Source: DASZXJ01 sp035545895
GTDB taxonomy: Bacteria > Planctomycetota > Phycisphaerae > Tepidisphaerales > Tepidisphaeraceae
Direction: 5' to 3'
Length of the DNA stretch: 9,277 nt
NCBI GenBank assembly: GCA_035545895.1
Contig: DASZXJ010000003.1
Coordinates: forward strand, 1 to 9,277
Shown: positions 1-6,570 of the stretch, piece by piece
Position numbering within the stretch: position 1 is the stretch's first letter
Layout: each line of letters opens with the position of its first letter
Position numbers and translations under genes: made by a program
Notes under the pieces: generated by a model
Database searches by the model: none
Seen by the model: only the letters and a program-made list of their open reading frames with translations
Told to the model about the DNA's origin: nothing

Positions 1-337
1 GCGTTTTGTCGAATTGAGTCGCCAGCGCCGTGAGCCAGTTGGATCTTGGCGTGCAGTCATCATCGGTGAAGGCGATGAAATCGTACTTCGCAGCGGATAC
101 GCCCGTATTTCGCGCCATCGCCGGTCCGGCGTTGGATTGCCTGACCAGCCGCACGTCCAATTGCTTTTCAAAAGGTGCGACAATTCCATCGGGCGATTGG
201 GGGCTCCCATCATCAACGACAATCACTTCAAACCGGTCGCGCGGATAGTCCAGCCGGCTCATCGATGCAAGGCACGTCGCCAGTTCCTTCGGGCGTGCGT
301 AAGTCGGAATGACAATGGAAAACGTGGGAAGAGGCAT
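1..337 (-). CDS. Glycosyltransferase family 2, N-terminal part (cut by window edge)
   Basis: The frame opens at an ATG one base after the stop of the upstream GT4 gene and stays open to the left edge, so only the first 112 residues are present. They form the start of a GT-A fold: the first beta strand FSIVIPTY (6-13), the nucleotide-binding VVDDGS (40-45), SNAGPAMARNTG (68-79) and the metal-binding DXD-type motif FTDDDC (90-95). Family knowledge: GT2 enzymes move a sugar from a nucleotide-sugar donor onto a growing glycan or lipid-linked acceptor at the cytoplasmic face. No Shine-Dalgarno sequence is visible, so translation is probably coupled to the preceding gene. Donor and acceptor cannot be read from the sequence. 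The family call is firm and the specific function is unknown. Confidence 0.93.
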   Translation of the reverse strand, partial: MPLPTFSIVIPTYARPKELATCLASMSRLDYPRDRFEVIVVDDGSPQSPDGIVAPFEKQLDVRLVRQSNAGPAMARNTGVSAAKYDFIAFTDDDCTPRSNWLTALATQFDKT

Positions 338-338
338 C

Positions 339-1523
339 TCAGGCAGTTTCAGCGATCATTCGCTCATAGAGTCGCTCAAAGCGGTCGAGAAATTTATCCA
401 TGCTGTATTTTTCAATCGCGACCTCGCGGCCGCGCTGTCCAAGCTGCATCGACCATTTCATGTCCGACACAATATTGCAAATCGCGTTGGTGAGCGAGTC
501 GATGTCTCCGCGCCTGAACAGCAGGCCGGTCCGGTTGTGCTCGACAATTTCCTTAAGACCCCCGCCATCGCTGGCAATGACCGCAATGCCGCGCATCATC
601 GCTTCGACGGCCACCATCCCGAACGGCTCGGCCCATCGCGAAGGAACGATCTGGGCCCATGCTCCCTCGAATTTCTGTTCCATCAACTCTTGAGAGAGAT
701 GTCCCATGAATTCGACACTTGCGGCAATGCCCAGTTGGTTCGCGAAACTGAGCAGCGAAGCTCTTTCCGGCCCATCGCCGGCGATCAGCAATCGAGCTGC
801 GGGAAATCGTTTGAGAACAATCGCCATCGCGGCCAGCAGATGATCGACGCCCTTTTCTTTCACGAGACGACCCGCAAAAACGAGTCTTGGGCGCGGATCG
901 ATCGCGTGCCTCATGGGACGAATCGGCGTGCCATTGGGAATCGGCTCGCCGCTGGCCACTCCTTCGGCCGCCAGTGCTGACTTAATCGCGACGCTGATCG
1001 GAACAATTTCATCGAACACGTCTCCCCAATTCTGCAATAGCTTCATCTGCGCCATCATAAGGGGCCAGTCATGCGCTGCCAGACAGCCATTCTCCCAACA
1101 CGCCAGCCCGACGGGTGAATGACAATCTTGCAAACCGGGCAATGTTTTGGTCCCAAGCGGACAAACCGCGCGATACCAGACCGCATGGTAAAGGCTCGGT
1201 ACATTTCTTAGGGCAGGGAGAATCAGCGGCGAAAGCTGCGTCAAAAACAGCTTGACATGAATGACATCCGGCTTAAACGTTTCAATGACGTGTTTGATCT
1301 GCCGATTGGCCGAAAGATTGAAAGCCTGCAAGGCGGTTCGACCGCGACCCAGCGTGCCATGACAGCGATAGTCGGCCTGGCTGGGCTGATGGCCTGATTG
1401 GGCGCTACTGGAGAATAGACGGGCATCGTGTCCGCGGGCGCGCATTCCATCGCGCAGCGCAATAATGACCACCTCCGCGCCGCCGGTGGGTGTGCCATAG
1501 TCGTTGACATATAAAATTTTCAT
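339..1523 (-). CDS. Glycosyltransferase family 4 (GT-B fold)
   Basis: This 394-residue protein has the full length and two-domain plan of GT4 retaining transferases. The N-terminal acceptor domain begins MKILYVNDYG and has the GGAE loop (14-17) that often marks this group. The C-terminal donor domain has FAGRLVKEKG (216-225), IAGDGPE (247-253) and the E-x7-E motif in AEPFGMVAVE (E299 and E307), followed by SDGGGLKE (318-325) that closes the nucleotide pocket. Four cysteines (C121, C134, C142, C147) sit close together in the N-terminal domain and may bind a metal. It would add a sugar to a glycan precursor in the cytoplasm. It lies 30 nt after a GT2 gene and ends 1 nt before another, which fits a polysaccharide operon. 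The site before the ATG is weak (AGAGA). Substrate is not predictable. Confidence 0.93.
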   Translation of the reverse strand: MKILYVNDYGTPTGGAEVVIIALRDGMRARGHDARLFSSSAQSGHQPSQADYRCHGTLGRGRTALQAFNLSANRQIKHVIETFKPDVIHVKLFLTQLSPLILPALRNVPSLYHAVWYRAVCPLGTKTLPGLQDCHSPVGLACWENGCLAAHDWPLMMAQMKLLQNWGDVFDEIVPISVAIKSALAAEGVASGEPIPNGTPIRPMRHAIDPRPRLVFAGRLVKEKGVDHLLAAMAIVLKRFPAARLLIAGDGPERASLLSFANQLGIAASVEFMGHLSQELMEQKFEGAWAQIVPSRWAEPFGMVAVEAMMRGIAVIASDGGGLKEIVEHNRTGLLFRRGDIDSLTNAICNIVSDMKWSMQLGQRGREVAIEKYSMDKFLDRFERLYERMIAETA

Positions 1524-1553
1524 GTCAGTCTCTGTGGCACTCGATCCGCGGCA

Positions 1554-2612
1554 TCACAGTGTTTGAATATGCATTTCACGGGGCGATTTCGCTTTGGCGT
1601 CAGTTACGTCGCGGTCGCTCATTTGCCGCAATCGATGAAACTCATCACCGGCAAACGTATCAATCGTCGTACCGAACCCGCGCAAGTAACCGACGGCTTC
1701 ACCAACCACGCCCAGCCATACGCCGAACATCAGTGATGTGAATATTCGGGGCCGAAGATACTGCTTCCATTGTCCGGCCTGGCTGATGCTTTGAAGGACA
1801 TACTTCAATCGCATCACCAGCAATATCGGCCAGAGAAACACATAAACCACCCGGCGAGGCAAATTCCAGTGATTTTCCTCTACTCGTCTGGCTCCGAACA
1901 TTCTTCCGGCGCGAATGCGCAAGCCGCAACTGCCGAGAAATCGCGAGGGATGTTGATGCCAAACCACTGCTTCACTTTGCAGGTAGAGTCTTGCTCCAAG
2001 CGATCTTAATGCAGTGTTTTGCTCGCATAGAACCAGGCGGTCATACAGTTCCTGCCGGTTCAGCAGTTGAAACACCTCGCGTTTATACGTGCTGTTATGG
2101 CCGGGCAGATCAACGCGCTGGCCGCTGGGGCTTCCGAGCATCCAGCGACCATAATCCATGACGAGGTGCGTCCAACTCATGCCGCTTCGCGGATTGGCAT
2201 TGGCGATGACTGGACCAACGACATCCCACCCCTGCGCGTGAGCGGCAAGCAGCGCTTCGGCCCAGCCGGGCGCGGGATAGGCGTGGTCTTCCGCCATTAC
2301 CACGACCTCAGCAGTTGCAAATTCCAATGCCGGCACCACCGCATCGGCCAGGTTTGATATGCACGGCACGCGCAACAACTTTACGCCAAATAAGGGTTCG
2401 ATCGCATCAGCCGGAATGTCTGCCTGCATGGTTGCCGGCGCAACCGCGATGACTTCGATCTGCTGCGCGATGGATTGTCCGCCAATGCACCGCATCACCG
2501 ATACCAGCGCGCCAATTTCATGATCGGGAGTGGCCAGGATCACCGTAAGCAGCGGCTTGCCGTCCCTTGCGACCCCAAGCGAAGTCATGGTTGATTCCGC
2601 TGCTGTTGTCAT
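1554..2612 (-). CDS. Glycosyltransferase family 2-like protein with C-terminal hydrophobic segments
   Basis: This 352-residue protein has a GT-A type core. A first strand LLTVILAT (21-28) leads into the domain, AEDHAYPAPGW (107-117) sits where GT2 enzymes carry the DXD motif, and PGHNSTYKRE (170-179) resembles the acceptor-side loop of GT2 proteins. A conserved-looking H-x-H (219-221) follows. The C-terminal part has two hydrophobic stretches (about 254-267 and 292-310), so the protein is probably attached to the inner face of the membrane. The first ATG is preferred because AAAGGG lies about 10 nt upstream; Met9 has no such site. It starts 24 nt after the oxidoreductase gene and is followed 30 nt later by the GT4 gene. 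Its role would be sugar addition in polysaccharide assembly. The family call is good; donor and acceptor are unknown. Confidence 0.87.
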   Translation of the reverse strand: MTTAAESTMTSLGVARDGKPLLTVILATPDHEIGALVSVMRCIGGQSIAQQIEVIAVAPATMQADIPADAIEPLFGVKLLRVPCISNLADAVVPALEFATAEVVVMAEDHAYPAPGWAEALLAAHAQGWDVVGPVIANANPRSGMSWTHLVMDYGRWMLGSPSGQRVDLPGHNSTYKREVFQLLNRQELYDRLVLCEQNTALRSLGARLYLQSEAVVWHQHPSRFLGSCGLRIRAGRMFGARRVEENHWNLPRRVVYVFLWPILLVMRLKYVLQSISQAGQWKQYLRPRIFTSLMFGVWLGVVGEAVGYLRGFGTTIDTFAGDEFHRLRQMSDRDVTDAKAKSPREMHIQTL

Positions 2613-2636
2613 GCGCGAATTTCCCTTTTGTGAAAT

Positions 2637-3713
2637 CTAAGTGTTTTGGATTTCAATTTCGCGATGCTCAACCGATGCTCTTTCGGCCGCCTCAACGACG
2701 ATGAGGCTTTGCAGTCCATCATTAAGATCGGGAGCAACCGATGCCGCCCTGGCACCGGCTGCTGCGATGAATCGAGACAATGCCTGGGCATAAGATGATT
2801 CGTATCCTCTGCGAATTATTTTCCGCGCCAAAGCCGGCAGGTTTGTCAAACCATCCGCCAGTTGCCGCAGCAGGTCCATGCCGCGTCTGGTTGTATCAAA
2901 ACGAACAGTTGGCGAACGATATCGATCCGCCCAGACCTTGCCCTCCCGGCCATACACTTCGACCCGGTCCTCCTCGATGCTTGCCAGGGAAAATAACGAT
3001 TCCACCAAAACTTCGTTTTTCATTCGCAGAAGCAACGTGGCAGTGTCTGCTTCGCTTACGATTGATGTGATGTTTGACGAAACAGCAACAACTTCACCGA
3101 ACATGAACCGCATGAGGTCGATATGATGGGATGCCAGATCAAGCAATACTCCCCCGCCGCTGGCCCGTGATGTTTTCCATGGAGGCAGCGCATCGGCACA
3201 GGTCGAAAATACCGTTCGTGCGCTAATGGGCTTTCCAATTCGTCCATTTGAAACAAGGCGCTGAATTTCAGAATACAGGGGGCTAAATCGATAGTTAAAC
3301 CCGATCATGCCAACGCGATTGGAAGTCCGCCACGCTTCGACAACGCCTCTGCCCTGCTCAACAGTGATGGCCAGCGGCTTTTCAAGATAAACGTGCTTCC
3401 CCGCGGCAAAAGAAGCGATTGCGATTTCCGCGTGCATGCCGCTCGGGGCTGCGATGATGACCGCATCGATCTGCTTATCGTTCAGAATCTCGCGCCAGTC
3501 AGCACAAGCGCTCACGCCCGGAAGTTTTTCGCTTGTTTGCGATCGGCGCGAGTCACTCGGTTCGGCTATTGCAACAATACGAGCTGATGAAATCCTGCTC
3601 AGCACATTCAAATGAACCGATTGCACAATCGCCCCGCAGCCGATGATTCCGATATTGACGTTGTGCATCGAGATCAAACTATTCGAAACTCTCTGAGATT
3701 GGCTGTTACCCAT
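2637..3713 (-). CDS. Gfo/Idh/MocA family NAD(P)-dependent oxidoreductase
   Basis: The 358-residue protein opens with a Rossmann fold, IGIIGCGAI (21-29, GxxGxG), then EPSDSRR (51-57), AAPSGMHAE (88-96) and the family's EKP signature (111-113) with the likely catalytic Lys112. The C-terminal alpha/beta domain holds GGGVLLDLASHHIDL (186-200), whose Asp192 and His196 match the D-x3-H catalytic pair of the family. Such enzymes oxidise or reduce a hydroxyl of a sugar, inositol or nucleotide sugar with a bound nicotinamide cofactor. Beside three glycosyltransferases, a nucleotide-sugar dehydrogenase role in making an unusual sugar is plausible but inferred. Met16 (base 3668), right before the Rossmann strand, is an equally likely start; neither start has a clear ribosome site. 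It lies 27 nt downstream of the small monooxygenase-like gene. Confidence 0.92.
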   Translation of the reverse strand: MGNSQSQRVSNSLISMHNVNIGIIGCGAIVQSVHLNVLSRISSARIVAIAEPSDSRRSQTSEKLPGVSACADWREILNDKQIDAVIIAAPSGMHAEIAIASFAAGKHVYLEKPLAITVEQGRGVVEAWRTSNRVGMIGFNYRFSPLYSEIQRLVSNGRIGKPISARTVFSTCADALPPWKTSRASGGGVLLDLASHHIDLMRFMFGEVVAVSSNITSIVSEADTATLLLRMKNEVLVESLFSLASIEEDRVEVYGREGKVWADRYRSPTVRFDTTRRGMDLLRQLADGLTNLPALARKIIRRGYESSYAQALSRFIAAAGARAASVAPDLNDGLQSLIVVEAAERASVEHREIEIQNT

Positions 3714-3740
3714 TCATGGCGGGCAACACATTGGACTGCG

Positions 3741-4037
3741 TCATTTCTGGGAATTATCCACAAGTGCGGCGACCTGCACGGTCTCCACGATGGGTCGCAC
3801 ACCATAAAGACCCGTCACGCGCTCAAGCAATTGGTCGTTAAAGAACGCCTTGGCGGCCTCTTCTGAATCCCAGACATAGAAGTTCACCGCCTCGCGATTG
3901 GCGGCGTTGATGGTGAACGTTTTCGACCGAAGCCCCGGCATTCCTTCAAATCTTCCGCGAGCGGTTTCGGCGATCTTTCGAATGGCTTGCTCGTCAAATT
4001 GATCTCCCAAGCGAAATGTAACGACTACACCGATCAT
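3741..4037 (-). CDS. Small YdhR/ABM-like dimeric alpha-beta barrel protein (putative monooxygenase)
   Basis: A 98-residue cytoplasmic protein without signal peptide or membrane segment. The beta-alpha-beta-beta plan shows as MIGVVVTFRL (1-10), a helix from about 14 to 32, the GMPGLRSKTFTIN turn and strand (about 32-44), NFYVWDSEEAAKAFF and a final strand VETVQVAAL. This matches dimeric ferredoxin-like barrels of the YdhR or antibiotic-biosynthesis-monooxygenase type, whose usual length is about 100 residues. The start at 4037 is chosen because AAGGAG lies 6 nt upstream; the frame runs open 22 codons further to 4103, but those codons cover the ribosome site and do not resemble the family. Members can be cofactor-free oxygenases, but many have no known reaction and no catalytic residue can be assigned here. 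It appears to head the glycosyltransferase gene string. Confidence 0.8.
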   Translation of the reverse strand: MIGVVVTFRLGDQFDEQAIRKIAETARGRFEGMPGLRSKTFTINAANREAVNFYVWDSEEAAKAFFNDQLLERVTGLYGVRPIVETVQVAALVDNSQK

Positions 4038-4043
4038 TTTGCA

Positions 4044-4049
4044 CTCCTT
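4044..4049 (-). promoter_or_regulatory. Strong Shine-Dalgarno site deciding the start of the small barrel gene
   Basis: On the minus strand AAGGAG sits 6 nt before the ATG at 4037. This is the best ribosome site in the left gene cluster and it rules in the shorter 98-residue reading over the 120-residue one. Confidence 0.8.
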
Positions 4050-4162
4050 CCAAACCCTCCCAGGTTTTATCTGAAAACCCCTTGATTCGCGATGTCCATG
4101 CAAAAGTGGATTGCCACCAAGTATACGCCCGACTCGGCGAGATTGGCTCGGGAAAACAGCGC

Positions 4163-4226
4163 TTTTAGTCCGGTCGCTCGCGACCGAGTTGGCGAATAAA
4201 ACCGATCACAAGCGACCGGGCTAAAA
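4163..4226. repeat. Intergenic imperfect inverted repeat with nested hairpin (REP-like)
   Basis: Two 16-nt arms, 4163-4178 (TTTTAGTCCGGTCGCT) and 4211-4226 (AGCGACCGGGCTAAAA), are complementary except for one position, with a 32-nt spacer. A second, local palindrome, CGGTCGCTCGCGACCG, spans 4171-4186 and shares its left half with the outer arm, so the core heptamer occurs three times in alternating orientation (4171-4177, 4180-4186, 4212-4218). The element begins 5 nt beyond the miaB stop codon, between that gene and the next minus-strand operon. It could stop or protect the miaB transcript or be a dispersed palindromic repeat. No T-run follows the stem on either strand, so it is not a textbook intrinsic terminator. 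Confidence 0.75.
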
Positions 4227-4231
4227 AGGGG

Positions 4232-5710
4232 TCAAACCTGTTGACCAAACAACGTTAAATTTTGTGCATCCGTGATTTCGACATGCAGGATTTGGCCTTT
4301 CAGGTGGACCGGCCCGTCGAAGCAGACAACCTGATCGCCGCGGGTGCGGCCGATGAGTTGCGTGCTGTACGCGGGCTCGGCGACGGCGGTGCGACGCTCC
4401 CATCCGAGTTCGACGTTGCCACCTGCGGGTCGGGCCTGGCGGCTGATCAACTTGCTCTCCCCTTCCACCATCACCTCCACGGTCTTGCCGACCATGTCGC
4501 GGTTGTTTTGGGCACTTACCCGCGACTGGGCTTCCAGCAGTTCGGTGTTGCGGCGGCGTTTGACGTCTTCCGGCACATCGTCTTCAAACCGATCGATGGC
4601 CGGCGTACCGGGGCGCGGGGAGTATTTGAAAATGAAGCTATTCTTGAATTTGCAGTGCTTGACCATCTCCAGAGTTTGCGCGAAATCATCGTCTGTCTCT
4701 GTCGGAAAGCCGACGATAAAATCGCTGGCGATGCACAGGTCGGGCATCATCTCGCGGGCACGGTCGTGGAAATCGTAATACGCCTGCGCGGTGTAGCCCC
4801 GGTTCATGGCCTTGAGGATGCGGTCGCTGCCGCTTTGCGCGGGAACGTGAAGATATCGACAGATGCGCGGGCAATCGCGCATGGCTTGAAGCGCTTCATC
4901 CGAAAAGTCGCGCGGAAAGCTGGTGACAAACCGCAATCGAGGCAGATCGGGCGTGGCTTCATGAACTTGGTACAGCAGATCGGCGAAGGTGGTTTTGCGG
5001 CCGTCGCCGTGGTCGTAGCAATAGTGATTGATGGTCTGGCCGAGCAGGGTCACTTCCAGCGCGCCGGCATCGACCAGTTTGCGCACCTCGTCGATGATAT
5101 TCTGGGGCGGACGATGAACCTCCGGCCCGCGCGTGTGAGGAACGACGCAATAGGTGCAATGCTTGTTGCACCCGCGAGTGATGCGCACATAGGCTTGCGA
5201 AACATCGTCGCCGGGCGAGACGGTGCGGGAAAGATCGAGCAGTTCCAGAGTATCCTCAGCCGCAGCGAGCGTGCTGCTGCGCCGGCTGGCTGCACCCATC
5301 AGCGCCACTTGCCTCCCCCGAACGCCCACGGCGCCGCCGTGGGATTGATTGACAATAGCCGCGTTATGCACCAGCGACGGCAGCTTATCCAGTTCCCCCG
5401 GCCCGCAGAGGACATCCACATGGGGGTGCCGGCGGAACAGGTCCGTCCCCTCTCGCTCAGCCATGCAGCCGATCACGCCGATCACAATATGCGGCTCTTC
5501 CTTTTTCCGCTGGCGAAGCTCGCCCAGGCGGCTCCAGACCTTCTGTTCGGCGTGCTCGCGGACGGAGCAGGTGTTGTAAATGATGACATCCGCCCCATCG
5601 CGCTCGTTGACCAGCTCGTAGCCATGGGCGCGAAGCTGGCCGAGGACGAGCTGGCTGTCCAGCACGTTCATCTGGCATCCGAACGTTTCCAGATAAAGCT
5701 TTCGTTTCAT
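4232..5710 (-). CDS. miaB: tRNA-2-methylthio-N6-dimethylallyladenosine synthase MiaB
   Basis: This radical-SAM methylthiotransferase adds a methylthio group to C2 of i6A at position 37 of tRNAs that read UNN codons. Positions are counted from this start (492 residues). The N-terminal UPF0004 domain opens KRKLYLETFGCQMN and has the three cysteines of the auxiliary iron-sulfur cluster (C12, C48, C82). The radical-SAM site is RGCNKHCTYC with C181, C185 and C188, followed by VVPHTRGPE, typical of MiaB rather than RimO or MtaB. A TRAM RNA-binding domain lies at about 406-490. The linker between the first two domains (about 120-170) looks long for the family. The frame is open nine codons further to 5737; neither start has a clear ribosome site, and this one matches the usual family N-terminus. 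It is divergent from the secreted-protein gene. Confidence 0.96.
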   Translation of the reverse strand: MKRKLYLETFGCQMNVLDSQLVLGQLRAHGYELVNERDGADVIIYNTCSVREHAEQKVWSRLGELRQRKKEEPHIVIGVIGCMAEREGTDLFRRHPHVDVLCGPGELDKLPSLVHNAAIVNQSHGGAVGVRGRQVALMGAASRRSSTLAAAEDTLELLDLSRTVSPGDDVSQAYVRITRGCNKHCTYCVVPHTRGPEVHRPPQNIIDEVRKLVDAGALEVTLLGQTINHYCYDHGDGRKTTFADLLYQVHEATPDLPRLRFVTSFPRDFSDEALQAMRDCPRICRYLHVPAQSGSDRILKAMNRGYTAQAYYDFHDRAREMMPDLCIASDFIVGFPTETDDDFAQTLEMVKHCKFKNSFIFKYSPRPGTPAIDRFEDDVPEDVKRRRNTELLEAQSRVSAQNNRDMVGKTVEVMVEGESKLISRQARPAGGNVELGWERRTAVAEPAYSTQLIGRTRGDQVVCFDGPVHLKGQILHVEITDAQNLTLFGQQV

Positions 5711-5790
5711 CCAGGGACCAATGATAGCGGGCAACATGGCGGAAGACCCGCGGCTGCCTCGATGCGGGGCAACGTTTTACACATATTAGC

Positions 5791-5828
5791 GTATATACCA
5801 TTCATCAGCACGAAAGTCCGGTATACAC
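5791..5828. promoter_or_regulatory. Operator-like inverted repeat in the divergent promoter region
   Basis: GTATATACC (5791-5799) and GGTATACAC (5820-5828) are inverted copies with one mismatch and a 20-nt spacer. A second small palindrome, GTCCG/CGGAC, overlaps the right arm (5816-5832). They lie in the AT-richer spacer between the divergent miaB gene and the secreted-protein gene, where a regulator could act on either. A possible -35 box TTGACT occurs at 5848-5853, but no convincing -10 box stands at the right distance. Binding by any regulator is inferred. Confidence 0.3.
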
Positions 5829-5896
5829 GGACATATGAGGGAATAAGTTGACTTCCATTTGCACTTGTTATTCGAATCCCAATCAACCCTTTTTCT

Positions 5897-5902
5897 GGAG
5901 GA
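5897..5902 (+). promoter_or_regulatory. Strong Shine-Dalgarno site for the secreted Gly-rich protein
   Basis: GGAGGA lies 5 nt before the ATG at 5908. It fixes the start at that codon, directly in front of a signal peptide, rather than at an ATG 60 nt upstream in the same frame. Confidence 0.85.
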
Positions 5903-5907
5903 ACGTT

Positions 5908-6483
5908 ATGTTGAATCGGCGGAGTTTTGGTCTGGCGCTGGTGGCAGCGCTGTTGACCGTCGTGTATTTCTCGCCAACCGCGCAAGCCCAAACCGCTAGC
6001 GCAACCGGCACGTGGAAGTGGACACAGCAAGGCTTCGGCGGTCGTCGCGGCGGTGGCGGCGGCGGAGGTGGTGGAGCGGGCGGCGCCGGTGGCGGAGGTC
6101 AAGCACCCGCAACCCAGCCCGGCGGCGGCGCGGGTGGCGGACGGCGCGGCGGTCGTGGCGGAACCCCCATTGAAATCACCGCAACGCTCAAACAGGATGG
6201 CGAAAAGCTGAGCGGCAAAGTGGCAGGCATGACTCCACAAACACCCGATGCGCCGGCCGTGGACATCAAAGACGGATCAGTCAAGGCGGACGGCAGCATC
6301 GAATTCAAAGTCACCGTGACCGGCGCTCGTGGCGAAATCACTCGTTCGTACAAGGGCAAGATCGAAGGCGATTCCATCAAGGGAACAACCACCTTTGAAT
6401 TCGCCGGCGCGCCCGCTGGCGGCGGAGGCGGTGGCGGTTTTACCCCGCAGCCACTTGAGTGGACCGCCACTCGCTCGAAGTAA
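5908..6483 (+). CDS. Secreted Gly/Arg-rich small protein of unknown function
   Basis: A 191-residue protein. Residues 1-28 form a signal peptide: positive MLNRR, a hydrophobic core from about 7 to 20, and an AQA-type cleavage site near 25-28, so it is exported. The mature part starts with a GTWKW strand (34-38), then a low-complexity stretch (about 42-86) that includes nine Gly in a row (48-56), RR and RGG-like units. A folded beta-rich part follows (about 87-167): EITATLKQDGEKLSGKV, DIKDGSVKADGSIEFKV and SYKGKIEGDSIKGTTTFEF. A second run of seven Gly (171-177) and a closing LEWTATR strand end it. The pattern of repeated 'DG..L.G' hairpins recalls small secreted beta-sandwich or lipocalin-like proteins I associate with planctomycetes and acidobacteria; that is recollection. 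No enzyme residues are visible. The gene stands alone and ends at a terminator. Confidence 0.85.
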   Translation: MLNRRSFGLALVAALLTVVYFSPTAQAQTASATGTWKWTQQGFGGRRGGGGGGGGGAGGAGGGGQAPATQPGGGAGGGRRGGRGGTPIEITATLKQDGEKLSGKVAGMTPQTPDAPAVDIKDGSVKADGSIEFKVTVTGARGEITRSYKGKIEGDSIKGTTTFEFAGAPAGGGGGGGFTPQPLEWTATRSK

Positions 6484-6510
6484 ACCATTCTCTCATCGAG
6501 TAAGCGCAGT

Positions 6511-6556
6511 AAAAAAGCGGGCATGGTTCAATCGGAGCCATGCCCGCTTCTCTTTT
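6511..6556. terminator. Bidirectional intrinsic terminator between convergent genes
   Basis: A perfect 12-bp stem, AAGCGGGCATGG (6515-6526) with CCATGCCCGCTT (6538-6549), encloses an 11-nt loop. On the plus strand it is followed by CTCTTTT; on the minus strand it is followed by six T (the A-run at 6511-6516). It lies between the stop of the secreted-protein gene (6483) and the stop of the large minus-strand gene (6571), so it can end both transcripts. The minus-strand T-run is the better one. Confidence 0.9.
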
Positions 6557-6570
6557 CACATCACCGGCCC

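Noticed and set aside
309..980. A 223-codon open frame on the plus strand.
   Set aside because: It is antisense to the GT4 gene, which has clear family motifs along the same stretch.
4038..4103. A 22-codon N-terminal extension of the small barrel gene.
   Set aside because: It would place the strong AAGGAG site inside the coding region, and the extra residues do not fit the compact barrel family.
4262..5851. A 529-codon open frame on the plus strand.
   Set aside because: It lies opposite miaB, whose full set of cysteine motifs and TRAM domain is unambiguous. The plus-strand translation shows no recognisable domain and is a shadow of a GC-rich gene.
5848..5874. A promoter with TTGACT as -35 box for the secreted-protein gene.
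   Set aside because: The downstream candidate TATTCG is a poor -10 box with only 15-nt spacing, so it is mentioned but not annotated as a promoter.
6022..6174. The GGC-rich tract as a tandem repeat or structural element of its own.
   Set aside because: The unit is not regular at DNA level, codons vary, and it is fully explained as Gly/Arg coding sequence.
5707..6240. A minus-strand open frame of 177 codons, rich in Ala and Thr, across the miaB start and the Gly-rich gene.
   Set aside because: Its composition is the mirror of the GGC-rich repeat region. The plus-strand gene has a signal peptide and a strong ribosome site, so this frame is a shadow.
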